This document shows positions 11,393 to 46,830 of a stretch of DNA of 64,000 bases, in pieces. Location: NCBI RefSeq assembly GCF_017654505.1, contig NC_054538.1, forward strand, positions 57,937,684 through 58,001,683. The letters are read 5' to 3'. Within the stretch, counting starts at the first letter, position 1. Each line of letters begins with the position of its first letter. Origin of the DNA: Polyodon spathula (taxonomy: Eukaryota > Chordata > Actinopteri > Acipenseriformes > Polyodontidae). The notes below the pieces were generated by a model, which made no database searches, was not told the DNA's origin, and worked only from the letters and a program-made list of their open reading frames with translations. The position numbers and the translations under genes are program-made.

Positions 11393-11827
11393 CGGCCCCT
11401 GAAATCCAGTCACAAAAACATGCTCTGTTCTTGCTCAACCAACTAAGCTTCATTATCAGTCGTCGAAAGCCCAAATTGTGAGGTAGAATAACCTGCCTTC
11501 TTAGAGTTGGGAGTGTCCCCACCTGGGACCATAATTGAAACCCAAAACTTCAAAGTGTTCTTGTCATCAGCTTCAGATGTTAATTAAGTACTGTGTTTCC
11601 AAGCGTGGACACTCACTGTAGGAAACATGGCACCTAGCTTAACCTGATATGCAAAAGGTTTTATAATGTAGCTGCAGCTGTAGAAAGACACCCCTTCAAA
11701 AACACATCACAATATTTTGTTGATCTCTGTGAAAGTGAAAATCAATCCCCAAAATAACACAGATGCTCTCCTTAAAGAAGATGATTGTTTGTTTTTTTTT
11801 TAAACATTTTTTGTCAATGCTAATTGC
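11393..11827. other. Unassigned non-coding stretch between LTR copy 2 and the DIRS element
   Basis: No open frame or repeat family recognised. It may include a little internal sequence of LTR copy 2. Confidence 0.3.
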
Positions 11828-13046
11828 AGGACAGTGGGAATGCTGGGAAGGTGGAAGCTGATGGGGCGATGAACTCGGAGCATCGGAGGAATCTGAAGAA
11901 AGCCGCTAGACACAGTACTTCCATGGTCAGCTCATCGAATGGACAGAAGCAGCCTTTTCTGAGGGTAGAGATTAAGGAGTGAAGGATATTATTGATATAG
12001 GGAGCTGGAAGGGAGGAGTGGGGGGGAGCTCTTGAGGATCCTTCTGAGTGTTAAGTAGACTGATGGAATGGATAGGAGTGTTTGAGAAGGGATGGAGTTG
12101 AGGCGGTAGAAATACTGAATTCCAGAGATGTAAGCTTTAATGGTAATAGGGGCTAAATGAAGAGACTCCTTTGCATGGGCGATAAAGGCTAGAATCCATT
12201 GCTCATTAAACAGGGCGGGGTGTATTTGGTTTTGGGTGCAGAAAGTTGTAAATGTTTTCCATCCGGTAGTGTACAATGATTTGTTCGCTGGAGATAAGAC
12301 TGTAGCCATGTAGTGATAAGCAGCAAGCAGAAGGTTGGAGAGTGTAGTATTTAATTGAACAGCAGATGTCAGTGTTGAGGAGTTTGAAGAGGAGAAGAGG
12401 ATGCTGCTGGGACCTGCTGATGAAACCGGGACACCTGTAAATGAGAAAGAGCATCAGCTGCATTATTGTGAACACCGGGAAGGTGACAGACTTGTATTAT
12501 AAAATTATGAGAGACTGAGATCCAGACAAGGCCTCGTAGCATTTGTATTATAAGAGCGGAGGACGAGTGTCCTTTATTGATGATTTGAACTGTTGGCTTA
12601 TTGTCGCTGTAAAAAGAATGGATTTTCGTGGCCATTGATGACCCCGTAGGTGCGCTGCCATGACGATGGGGTACAGTTCCAGGACAGCTGTAGCCTTCTG
12701 CTGGGTGGGGTTAGGTTTTGAATTTCTGGGGGCCACTTGCTGGAGAACCATTGTGATCCGAGAAAGCTACCAAATCCTATTCTTTAAGCATCTGTGAATA
12801 GAGAGAGATCGTGGAAAGTGGATATGAGATCTTCGTAAAAGAAAGACAAGCTGTTCCAGAGTGTAATTAATCTAGCCCATATCTGTATGTCTTTCCTGGC
12901 TTTGGGTGTTAAATCGATGAATGAGTTTAAATTTTTTGCTGTTGTAGAGAGTGCCAGGAGGCAAGAGATGAATGTTCTACCCTGGGGAAAGATGCGTAAT
13001 GCGAAGCTGAAGTGACCGGGGAGAGATAGTAACTCCCTTTTTTTAA

Positions 13047-14000
13047 CACTAGAAGCCCTGCAGCAGTCATTTTGGCGGTTTTTGGTTTTAAAGTCGTGTG
13101 ACACATATAGGGCTGCACATTCATGTGCCTTTCTGTCCATATGATTAAATATTCTCACAAAGCATGAAATGTGGGAGTGCAGAAATAAAGGAGATATATT
13201 ACATTATATCTAAAATTTATGATTTATATCTAAAAGCCCCGAGAAACAGTCTATTGTTTTTCAATCAACCTTTTCAAAGACACCATCCGTCCATGAGCTG
13301 AAGCTGAAGCGCAACTGGATCATTCAGCAAGACAATGATCTGAAACACACAAATCTACATCAGAATGGTTGAAGAAAAAGAAATTTTAAGTTTTGGAACG
13401 GCCTCAAAGTCCAGACCTAAACCCCACTGAGATGTTGTGACAGGACCTGAAACGAGCAGCTTATGCTTGAAAACCCACAAATGCCACTGAGCTGAAGCAG
13501 TTCTGCATAGAGTGGGCCAAGATTCCTCCAGGGCATTGTGAGAGACTGATCAATAACTACAGGAAGCATTTGGTTGCAGTTATTGCTGCTAAAGGTGGCA
13601 TAACCAGTTATTGAGTCTAAGGGAGTGATTACTTTTTCACATGGTGCATTGGGTGTTGCATAACTTTCTTTAATAAATAAATGAAATAAGTATGAACATT
13701 TTGTGTTATTTGTTCACTCAGGGTCCCTTTTATCTAATATTAGATTTTGATTGAAGATCTGATAACATTCAGTGTCAAAAATATGCAAAAATGCAGAAAG
13801 TCAGACAGGAGGCAAATACTTTTTCACAGCACTGTATAATGCTTCGGTTTTTCGATGTTTATGTAACATACTCAATAATAAAAAATAATTACATCTGATT
13901 GTTTCTCCTTTCATTATGCTATTTACAGTGTTTTGAATACAGCCGTCAGAAAGATGCTAAGGGGCTTCTAGGTATGAGTATATCACCTGTTCTTCTAGTG
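13047..14000. mobile_element. piggyBac-like MITE inserted in the DIRS RT
   Basis: 954 bp flanked by TTAA (13043-13046 and 14001-14004) with 13-bp perfect inverted ends when the TTAA is counted (TTAACACTAGAAG...CTTCTAGTGTTAA). Removing it with one TTAA lets the DIRS frame continue directly into the KRELLSL motif. No piggyBac transposase was seen inside; a Tc1 fragment occupies most of the interior. Confidence 0.75.
13275..13834 (+). mobile_element. Tc1/mariner fragment (3' half) nested in the piggyBac-like element
   Basis: Translates with stops as WIIQQDNDLKHT, then SPDLNP-like and LKQFC segments, and VAVIAAKGG-like. It ends at the typical right end TACTTTTTCACAGCACTG followed by TA. The 5' half is absent. 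Confidence 0.75.
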
Positions 14001-15005
14001 TTAATGGATGAGGAGATTTGGAAGCTATTAATGAGACAACGAATGTGTTCCAGTTTGGGAAGTCTGGCTTTGAAGTTTTCAGTATCGAGAGTAATTCCTA
14101 GGAATTCTAGTGACTTGACTGGGCTGATTTTGGCTTTGGAGAGGGGTCACCGACAGCGGAGAAGAGATTTTTTTTTAATTGGTGATTGCTTGAGGTGGAA
14201 GGTCTGATGGAGGGGATATGAGGAGGAAATTGTCCGTTAAGTGCAGAAGAAACAGGATATGGTATGAGATGAGAAGGATCCAGCAAAGTGCTTCTGAGAG
14301 CGTTTTTAATATTTTTGTGATGCTGTGGCAGCCGAATGTAAGCTGTGTAGCAAAGTAGTATTCACCTTCCCAGCAGATGCCGAAAAGGTGGCGAAGGGAG
14401 GGATGGATGGGCATAACTTTGAATGCGTCTGCAATGTCAGCCAACCAGGAGCCATACTCTGCTATTTTAATTAATTTTATGGCGTCCGATCTCTTGACGT
14501 AATGTAATGAAAATTGATCATGTGGAATGAGAGAATTTATACTGCTGGTGCTAGTTCCTTGAGCTGATGATCTTGTATAGAAGCGGGGGGAGTGTTGGCT
14601 GGGTTTGAATGAGGCGGCCACTGCTTTTGGGCAGAGGGAAGTGGGATGTGCAGTAGAAGCACAGACACTGCATGCATTGTCTCGGAGCCTGCTGAATATC
14701 CAATTGAAGAGATCTAAGTCTGGGGAAGACCAGTTGATGATGTGGTTGTCTGAACTTAAAATAGATGCGGCTTTAGCTAAAAAGGCTTTGCGGTACTTGA
14801 AAAGCATGGTTCCCCCATATCTTACAGAGAGTTCCACACGGTAGAACAGATACTGATCTAGCTTATTGTGCCGGTATGGATAAACTGAGCAAAGGACTTC
14901 ACGGTAAATGGAAAAGGAAATGGTGAATTCCCCCAGGGTCAGATTCTTCAGCAGGCGTGGGTTTCGGGATTTGAGGGTAACTGAGAGTAGCAATAAGTAT
15001 GGAGA

Positions 15006-15380
15006 CCATATTTCCCTTCTATTATTTGATTCCTAAGGTTGGCTGAAAGAGAATGTGCTGTCGGCTGACTGCTTCTTTTCACTCTGCAGACCTGCCATGT
15101 AGCCAGATCTGAGCTACAGCGTCGGAGGACAACGCATCTCAGGGCAGCTTACTGGCAAGCTCGCAGCCGTCTGGCCAGTCTAGAGTGGTCACTGGTGCGC
15201 GGTGAGCCGAGGACACCCTGGACGACCTAAGCCCCCCCCCCCCCCCCCCCCAGGTGGTGCTCTGCCAATTGTGCACAGCCCCCTGGGAGTTCCAGTCCAC
15301 AGTTGGCAGTAGAATAGCCTGGACTCCAACTGGCGACATCCAGGCTATAGGGTGCTTCCTGCACGCCACTGCACTCTCTT
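15006..15380 (-). mobile_element. tRNA-derived SINE, inserted next to the slx4ip exon
   Basis: On the minus strand from about 15380: GCGTGCAGGAAGCACCC, then CGCCAGTTGGAGTCCAGG (box B-like), GGGGGCTGTGCACAATTGG, a 20-base G run (15251-15232), GCTTAGGTCG, GGTGTCCTCGGCTCACCG, then GCGTTGTCCTCCGACGCTG. This order matches a SINE I recognise as widespread in fish genomes; I do not assign a family name. It lies between the DIRS end and the slx4ip exon. Confidence 0.7.
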
Positions 15381-15387
15381 CTTTGAG

Positions 15388-15616
15388 TTGTGAGTCAGCA
15401 TTGCCACAACCAAAACAGAGTCTGGGGAAGAGCAGAATACAGAACAAGCGCAGAAGGCACTACTCACAGGAAGAGGGAGATAATGCCAAGAAAGTATTTC
15501 TTGCAATGGTTCCAGCAACCCCCAGGGAGGTAATAATGAAAACAGATTCTGCTGAGTCCTTAACACAAACATCCATGAAGAAGTCTCCATCAGGGTCCAA
15601 GTCATGCTCCAAATAA
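15388..15616 (+). CDS. slx4ip: SLX4IP-like 3'-terminal exon, ending at an in-frame TAA
   Basis: SLX4IP binds the SLX4 structure-specific nuclease scaffold. The translated segment reads CESALPQPKQS, then QNKRRRHYSQEE, then ATPREVIMK, and after the stop DLAETT and KNNTEQ. From memory these align in order with the human SLX4IP C-terminus (CESASPCPKQS, QQKRR, VPREII, DLAKTT, KNNPGQ). In mammals SLX4IP lies 3'-to-3' with JAG1, the same arrangement as here. The 5' limit is uncertain: a SINE abuts it, and CTTCTTTGAG| at 15387 is one possible acceptor. TAA at 15614-15616 stands where human has Gln. Upstream exons would lie outside the window. Confidence 0.7.
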
Positions 15617-15832
15617 GACTTAGCAGAAACCACACTGGATGAGGACTTGCTTACTTTGGGAAAATCTACACTGGAACCACCCCTTGAAAAAAATAACACA
15701 GAGCAGACAAACCAAAACAAGCAGACCACAAACATACAGGAATTATCTGTCAAGCCTGCATCCTCTCATCCAAATATCAGCTCCAGACCCTCAGGCAGAA
15801 AGGAGGGGGTAGAAATTGTGCCCACAAAGTAA
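15617..15832 (+). pseudogene. slx4ip: Orphaned slx4ip C-terminal coding tail beyond the in-frame stop
   Basis: The same frame stays open for 71 codons after the TAA at 15614 and ends at TAA 15830-15832. It keeps SLX4IP-like residues (DLAETT, LEKNNTEQTNQ) and then a Ser/Pro/Lys-rich end. That it is intact suggests the stop is recent, an allele, or a sequence error. It is untranslated unless the stop is read through or absent in other haplotypes. Confidence 0.6.
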
Positions 15833-16500
15833 AGATTACGATGACTGAAGAAATCCTGAGGGGCACAGTGGTGATGACGTTCAGCGCTGTAGTTTGTTCT
15901 CACAGAGGAAACAATTGTTTTGTTCAGCTTAGGCCTGTAACTTCATTATCATATATTTTACCCCATGTTGCCTTAGCAAATTAACTGTTTTTCCATTGTA
16001 AATACTTTGTCAGTACTGTGTTGTATATTATCCTTAAGACAATCTACTTAGACATTGTGTTTTTGAAAATAGCCATACTTAATGGCAGCAATATTTAAAG
16101 TGCAAAAATCTAAATAAGGAAAATAAAATCTGCATGCATATCTGCAGATCCTTTAAAATTGCACAGGACACATGTAATTGCAGCAAGATCTTAAAGATGT
16201 AATTTTTTTTTAAATTATCTCAATAGCACATTAACTTTATCACATTGATCAATCTTTTTTGTTTTCCAGACATTATTTTTCACCGCTGATGTGAACAAAA
16301 CCCATATGCCACATCACTGTCCAAATTGTCTTCATCTGCTACACATATACGTATATTGATGTTCAGATGGGGTACGAATATCTGCTGCACAGGAAGTAAA
16401 GAGGAAATGAAAATAAGCGTTTACATCAGATTTGCCCTGTTGTGGTAGTATACCTGGGCTACTTCGAAACAATGTGAAAATAAAGTCTAAGGTAACAAAA
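15833..16500 (+). other. Probable slx4ip 3' UTR
   Basis: AT-rich non-coding sequence after the slx4ip frame, with AATAAA signals on the plus strand near 16121 and 16479. The second precedes a 20-base A run. The extent is inferred only. Confidence 0.35.
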
Positions 16501-19500
16501 AAAAAAAAAAAAAACATGACAAGAGAAGTAAGTTGTCATGTTAATTAATGTACAATAAAAAAATATGTTATTTTATTCTTTTGATTTATTGCTTCGAGAG
16601 TGATCATTTAGGCAGAGCTGTTAATACATGTTGAATAATAGCAGCCAATAAGGCTCTTAGTTGAAAAACTTATAGTTTTTGTGAAATTTTTGACATGTGG
16701 AGCACATTTTTGACCTTGGTACCCTGGTTTAGATTAATTAAATTTAAAAAATGCACATTTTTGAGTAATCATTGCAGCACTAAAGCTAAAGGAACAGTTC
16801 CCGCTATGATATTGGACCATTAACAAAATATTAAAACATCTGTTTGCAATACTACTTTAAAAAGTGTTCAGGCAAATTATGCAGGCATAAATTTAAAGGG
16901 TTTTTAAGGTCAGGTTAGGCCATTGGTAATGGAAATTGGGTAATTCCCATTTAATAAATTTGACTAGAGGTAATCATACAAGTCAGCTTGGAGTATGGAC
17001 CACCCAGAAATGTCTACAAAACACTGGATGCCAAAAGCGGGGTGTTCTTTAAACTCCCAGGCTGACCAAATGGGAAATAGACCACAAGGTTTGTGAAATT
17101 GGTTGAAGAGAATTTCAAAAAGGAATAAAAACAAACAAACAAAAAATAAACACAGCTCTTTGTGTGCACCCTTAGATCATTTCTTTAGAAAAATTACACA
17201 TCTCTGATGTTAGTCATTTTCTAGTTGGTTTGTAAAGGAACACCAACATTACTCGACGTGCTTTTTATCTGAAATATGAACATATCCCATACACCAATGT
17301 GGATAATTAGTAATACTGTACAAGTGCTATTTAGAATAAAATGCTGATTAATACTGTATTTCACTTTTTATATCTTCATGTATCCTGATATTTTTTTTCA
17401 GATGAAGACTTGCTGTAAAAATGTAGATCCTTACAAATATTTGCTTCCAGTCCGCCCTGAGATTTTATTCTATCTTTTGCTGTTTGTTTTGCATTTCGTT
17501 AACACTGTTAATTTCCATAAAAGCACAAATAGTTCAACTTTCTTTTGTTGCTACAACCAAGCCATACTAAGCAAGGCTTGATTTGGGATGTAATTTTATC
17601 AAGGAATGCTATAGGAAAACGAAAGCCTTTCTTGGCCAGAACTACAGAACTGATGTTGGAACATATTTTTTTTTTATATTATGATACTTTCTTAGGCCTT
17701 AGAGCTTTAACGTGTTGTTTTCCTGAAAATGTTTGTAATAAAAAAGAATAAGTGGTCATTTTAATACCTTTTCTAGATAAAAGGCCAAATATACTGTAGG
17801 CCAGTTTTGGAATGAAAATGCCACTGCTAGCTGACTTCCAATAGCCTTTTATCACTCCTCGTGATATGTTTTTCCTGTAAATTCAAGAACCACAAGTTAT
17901 AGAGACATTACTTATTGTTTGCATTTAACTGAGTGTGTTACTAGCAGTATTAATACAATAATATAAGGGGACACTAACTGGAGATTAGGTAAAGTACAAT
18001 TTAAAAAGAAAAATAATATATATTTTATAATATATATCTATAGTAATCTACTAAAGCCAATGTGACAATGCCTGCATTTTTACACTGGGTGCAGTTAACC
18101 CTGTTACTGCACGTTATAAAATGTAATTTATGACTGTTATTCTGGATTTACAGGAGATTTAACTTCACCCTAGAGAAATATAATAAGATTTGTAATACAT
18201 AAGTTGTGGTGCAATTGCATTTTAAAAGTTTGCAGTTATTTATTTAGGCTAGGAACATGTCCATAGCAGTTCAGTGTGGGAATAACTGCAAGAATACTGG
18301 GATATACCAGTAGCTTATTCATATGCATCATGACTAACACTACAGGACAACAAAAGCACTTTCATATTTTTTATTAAACAATTACGATGCCTACAACAGG
18401 TTTTTCAGAATGTAGGAAAAAAAAAAAGGACTGTTGTCTGTACTGGTAAGCGGGCATTTGACCTGGCCAAAAGATGCTATATTGCTGCCTTAAAGGGTAC
18501 CAACCAACTTTTCCAGAAAGCAACCCCATCACCGTCACTTCAGTAACAGCAGCTTTGCTTGCCATGCAATGTACACTTTGTACACTGTGTGTTTGAGTGT
18601 GCACTAAACAATGCTCTTCCCTGTGTATGACATCAGCTCTTCCTGTGATTGCACATACCTGAAAGCATTTCTTAATATCTTGATTGGACCAATTGTTTTA
18701 TCCCGAGTTCATGTTACCGCCCAGTTTGTAAAAACGTCACCACCACAAGAAACTTGTGGATTTAAATCAAATCGCAATGCATGTTTAAACTTGATTTTTC
18801 ATTACACAAACAGGATAATAAAATGTTAAATGTAACAGGTTCCAAGTTCAAAGAGTGACAACTACTTCAATAGCATGAGTCAGAGATGATTTAAAAGCCT
18901 TCAGAAAAGTTTTTATTCCATGGACTTAGTGCAGTATTTGTAGATTCTGGCTGACATTACACATAATGTCTAAGGGAAGCCATGATCGAAAGAAAACAAG
19001 TGTACCAGATTTAAGCAGTTTACCCTAGAAAACAATTGTTTTTAATAGCACATTTTACAACAGGACCATGATCTCTTCTAGTCCTTACTGCACATGTAAG
19101 GTTTCATTTACTACACATTTGTAAAAGTAAAAACAAGCTTCTGATGTTACATAACCAGCAAGAAACAAAAGAAGATGTAGGAGCAGTTTCTTGCGTTTCT
19201 TTAATTTCTTCTACGTCACTGGTGTAAAAGCTTGGTGAAAATGACAGGTAGTATTAAACTTAGACTATCTTTTGCAAACAAGTTTTGAGACTATTTTTTT
19301 GTGTGTGTGTGTGTGTGTGTTTCATTTCCATATCTAGTTAACCTTTCCAGAAGTTCTGCATTTTATAATCTGGTTGTAAAGCAACAAAATAAATATTTAT
19401 AATCAAACTCCAGAGGAATTTAAACATGGTGCCAAGAATTGTAAAATGTGTAGATTTTTCTCAAATCCAAGCTTGTAGAAGCTAAACAGCACACTAAATT

Positions 19501-19983
19501 TGTTCTTGCCTTTTCAAAACATATTATTGGAATTATCTGTCTTATTTCATCTGCACATCAAGTGATACTCACACATGCTAGAAAGTTCACTATCCAGCCC
19601 CACCCCTTTTAAATCCATTCTAGTCATGTGTGTTTAGAGACACATATTGCCAAATACCGATTTAGACTGGGCACATAAAAACCTTCCATTCAGTTTATAT
19701 TAGATTTCCAACAATAAACAAAAAATACATTTTGTATTCAATTTAAATGTTGCTTCACTTTTCAAAATAAAGACAACACCCTTTTTCAATATAAAGTATT
19801 GTGTAAACTGTAGCCATAGTTTGATATTTATGATAGAAGTACAAATATGTGGATTTTATTAAATTAAACATTACCGCTGTGGTTAAACAATGCCATGTGT
19901 GTCATTTTAAGTATATGGCATATTTAAGGGAGCTTGGTCTTATTGATAATTACGTTAGGAAGGATTTGCATTACCAGTTCTGC
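16501..19983. other. Intergenic gap between slx4ip and jag1 3' ends
   Basis: AT-rich, no open frame or repeat family recognised. Contains a (GT)10 run at 19301-19320. Confidence 0.4.
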
Positions 19984-20606
19984 TTAACCCTTAGCAGTCA
20001 ATTTATTCAATGCTTGTCAGGTCCAATTTATTTTCACACGCTCTGTTTATTTTACAAGTGCTGTTTAAAATCCCCCCCCCCCCCCCCCCCAGAGTAAAAT
20101 GGGATTTAAAAGGCACTGCATCGCAAAAGGACACTCAGTACTGTATCTCCAACCAAGCCCCACCACTTGTTCGCTGTATTTTTCACATACCTCTTCATAG
20201 ACATGCATACTGATAAATCCTCTCCTGATCGCACGTTTTTAACACCAAACTCCTCAATAATGCAATCCAAGTCATTATTTTATTACTATAACATCTCAAA
20301 AAGCTCTGCAAATGTCCATGATATACTTTGAGCGCTGGATGCGGAAGCAGCTATCTCCTTTGTTTGTGTCCGTGTCATCTCTGTGGTGCATGAGGCTATC
20401 AGATACACCCTTTTCTTTCGGCTTAATTCGGCTCCTATCGGTCTCACATAGCCATTGAAAGGTTTTCTTGGCTTTTTCCGGAGAAAAAATGACTAGAGAC
20501 CTGTGCTTTAGTCCCCCCCCCCCCCCCCCCCCCCCCCCCGACATCAGACTGGAAAGGGAAAATTGTAATGTCGGACCTGGTGCGACATAGGACCACAAAG
20601 TGTTAA
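19984..20606. mobile_element. piggyBac-like MITE in the jag1 3' flank
   Basis: Flanked by TTAA (19984-19987, 20603-20606). Inner ends CCCTTAGCAGTC and CACTTTGTGGTC (inverted) match at 8 of 12 positions, in the style of piggyBac termini. AGGTCC motifs lie near both ends. It carries two long C runs (20072-20090, 20513-20539) and no transposase. Confidence 0.6.
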
Positions 20607-20714
20607 TGTAGTGATGTTTGAATGGCTAAATTGTTTGACATTCTATATTGTCGTATGAGCCACTAGGTACATGACTAGCCAACATAAATTCTGCAGGGGT
20701 TTGACAGTTCATGC

Positions 20715-20799
<85 letters not shown>
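20715..20799. repeat. (AT)n microsatellite
   Basis: About 85 bp, with one AC interruption near its start. Confidence 0.95.
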
Positions 20800-20803
<4 letters not shown>

Positions 20804-21029
20804 TGGCTGGGTTTTACCTACTACGGTATGGTAGATTGGTGCTAATCAGGGTCTGTGAAACCAGATAAATTGACTGGATACACACATGCCAAAAAAAAAA
20901 AGAAATTGGATATCCAATTGTGACACAGAATTTCTCCTTTCAAAACTAGGCATCAAATTTATAATTGATTGTCCATTATACTGAACAGCAAACAGTAAAT
21001 AAATCCACTTCAGAACAAAAACTGGATCC

Positions 21030-22544
21030 TCTTTTTATACAAAATATTTAATAAATATTACTTTCCAAAAAATATTGCCAGAAACAATACGTCAAATTTA
21101 TTCTCAAGTTTGTAACACTAAAGTCAGAATACACAAGGGATCTCCATGATCTCAAGGGCTAACGAATGAGATTAACATATTAGAGTATTTAAAACAAAAA
21201 AAATAAAATAAAAAAAAATATGCACTGCAAAAGCACTGATTCCTCAGTTAGGCAAGCAGTGTAACTTGTGGTGATTCTACTACAGTGATCCTAACAGGGA
21301 TTCAACTGTTCAAGTATTCAGTGTCTAGCTTATTACATTTTGTCATTTTAAACCAGTAGATTCAAAAACTGAAAAGAAAAAAAAAAGTTTTATCTGCAAC
21401 TGGTTTATTATATTAGCTAGTGGGGGGCAACATTTAAAAACAAAAATTGCTGTGCTTATTTCTAAACTCTGCACTTATTTTACATGAAACCATTAACCAT
21501 TTAGCTACACAATATTTTGTTCCCTTAGTTTTTTTTTTTTTTCTTTTTTAGCAGACATGTCTGTCGCTCAGTTTTCCTAAAACCCAAAGCAGCAAAATTA
21601 TACTTTTTTTTTCCACATGCCTTAAGTACTTACACCAAAGTGTCCTGGCAAAAAGGATACTATAGAAATTATTCCAAACATCTGACATTGTACAAAAACA
21701 GTTCAGGCATAAATGCCCATTCTATTTCTTAAATAAACTATTCTTTCTAGAACACTTCAAATTTTGGCATTTAGGCAACATGAAACACAATTTCCATCAA
21801 AAATAAAGAAGCTGTAAGCTTACAAAGCTATCAAGACCTTCAAATCTAAACAATACATATAAATAAAAAAGAATGGTATTTTAAGGCTCTTGATTATTAA
21901 GTTAATAAAATCAAAAATATACACAGTGACTAATAATAATAAAAAAGGAAATATTTACATATCTATACAAAGTTCTAGTTTGATACTTTCAATTCTTCAT
22001 TTTGGCAGCAACTGCTGACATTTTTTTACCCTCCCAACAAAAAAACAAAATATAATAAAAATAAATAAACTTTTTCTTGATGGCTGCTGTGGTTTGGAGC
22101 TGCAAAGGCACTTTCAAATACAGAACTAGTTGTACATCCACAATAAAAATTAAAAAAAAGCCCATATATAAATACTGAAGTTCCACTAAAAAAAAAAAAA
22201 AAAAACCCAGACTACTTGCAAACACTTTGCAAAACGTTTACACTAGGGGAATGTCTATTCAGCTCATAAATACTTTTAAAACATATCAATCATATACAGC
22301 TGCAACTGGATTTACAAGAGGGCACTTTAAACTAGTTTTGCATAGATGTGAAATGCAGCACTTGGTATGCCAGCCAACCACAGCAACTATCATTGCCAGT
22401 GTAAGCCAGCTTGTCAAAACTTAAATTAACACAGGGATTCTATGTAAATAATAACGTTAGGACAACTATTACACAACAGTTTAAGAACTACAAACTCAGC
22501 CCTCACTGATAGTGAATCGCTATGCACGGCAGCTCTGCTGTCTG
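21030..22544 (-). other. jag1: jag1 3' untranslated region (extent inferred)
   Basis: Blocks on the minus strand match my recollection of the mammalian JAG1 3' UTR: TCCCTGTGTTAATTTAAG (near 22425), the stretch around CTGTATTTGAAAGTGCC (near 22113), CACTGTGTATATTTGA (near 21922), and GGAAAGTAATATTTATTAAA (near 21060). The distal end is set by the last block and a nearby ATTAAA. No transcript data are available to fix it. Confidence 0.7.
21047..21052 (-). promoter_or_regulatory. Candidate jag1 polyadenylation hexamer ATTAAA
   Basis: ATTAAA on the minus strand inside the conserved block near 21060, followed by T-rich sequence. Cleavage would fall near 21020-21035. Other AATAAA sites further downstream cannot be excluded. 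Confidence 0.4.
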
Positions 22545-46460
<23,916 letters not shown>

Positions 46461-46830
46461 GCCGCCGTCTGCTGTTCACTTAGAAACTAAAAACTCTGGC
46501 CGACTCGGGGCTCTAATATACTCCTCCGATTTGAACATGCACGAGTGGAGAACAACAGTTTTTCAATAGAGCGTCGATTTCAAATGCAAAACAGCCTGCC
46601 TTCTTTTACTGCTTTATTCTTCTGCAGCTTTTATTAATATTCGTATTGTCTTGTTCTTCCACTCAGCTGCTACACAACAATAAAACACACGCTCTAAGTA
46701 CTGATTCGTCTGTGAGTGACAAACTCGCTTCATCTATACAGCAAGTAGAAGGGGGTGGGGGAAACGCATGCGTGTCTTTAATATTCAGGAGATTAGGAGG
46801 TCGGACGATGAAGACCACACCCTTTTCTTA
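46461..46830 (-). promoter_or_regulatory. jag1 5' UTR and proximal promoter region
   Basis: Sequence immediately upstream of the jag1 start codon. A TATA-like TATATTAG lies near 46512-46519, about 55 bp from the ATG, which would give a very short 5' UTR; a start further upstream is equally possible. The region is not strongly CpG-rich. No start site can be fixed from sequence alone. Confidence 0.35.

Larger units (their letters stand above)
11828..15005 (-). mobile_element. DIRS-type tyrosine-recombinase retrotransposon, degraded and interrupted
   Basis: Minus strand, 5' to 3': gag-like segment with a C-x2-C-x4-H-x4-C knuckle (CSVCASTAHPTSLC, near 14660); RT segment with LADIADAFKVMPIHP and the YLDD region changed to LTDNFLLI; RT end KRELLSLPGHFSFALRIFPQGRTFIS (near 13035-12955); RNase H (FYSDNKPTVQIINKGHSS and LPGVHNNAADALSHLQ, near 12620-12425); and the recombinase N-terminus (SLYTTGWKTFTTFC and ITIKAYISGIQYF), with FFRFLRCSEF holding the first catalytic Arg near 11870. 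The recombinase catalytic C-terminus is missing. Split by the element at 13047-14000. Confidence 0.85.

Noticed and set aside
46512..46519. TATATTAG as a definite jag1 TATA box
   Set aside because: It would leave a 5' UTR of only about 25-30 nt; kept only as a low-confidence note within the promoter region.
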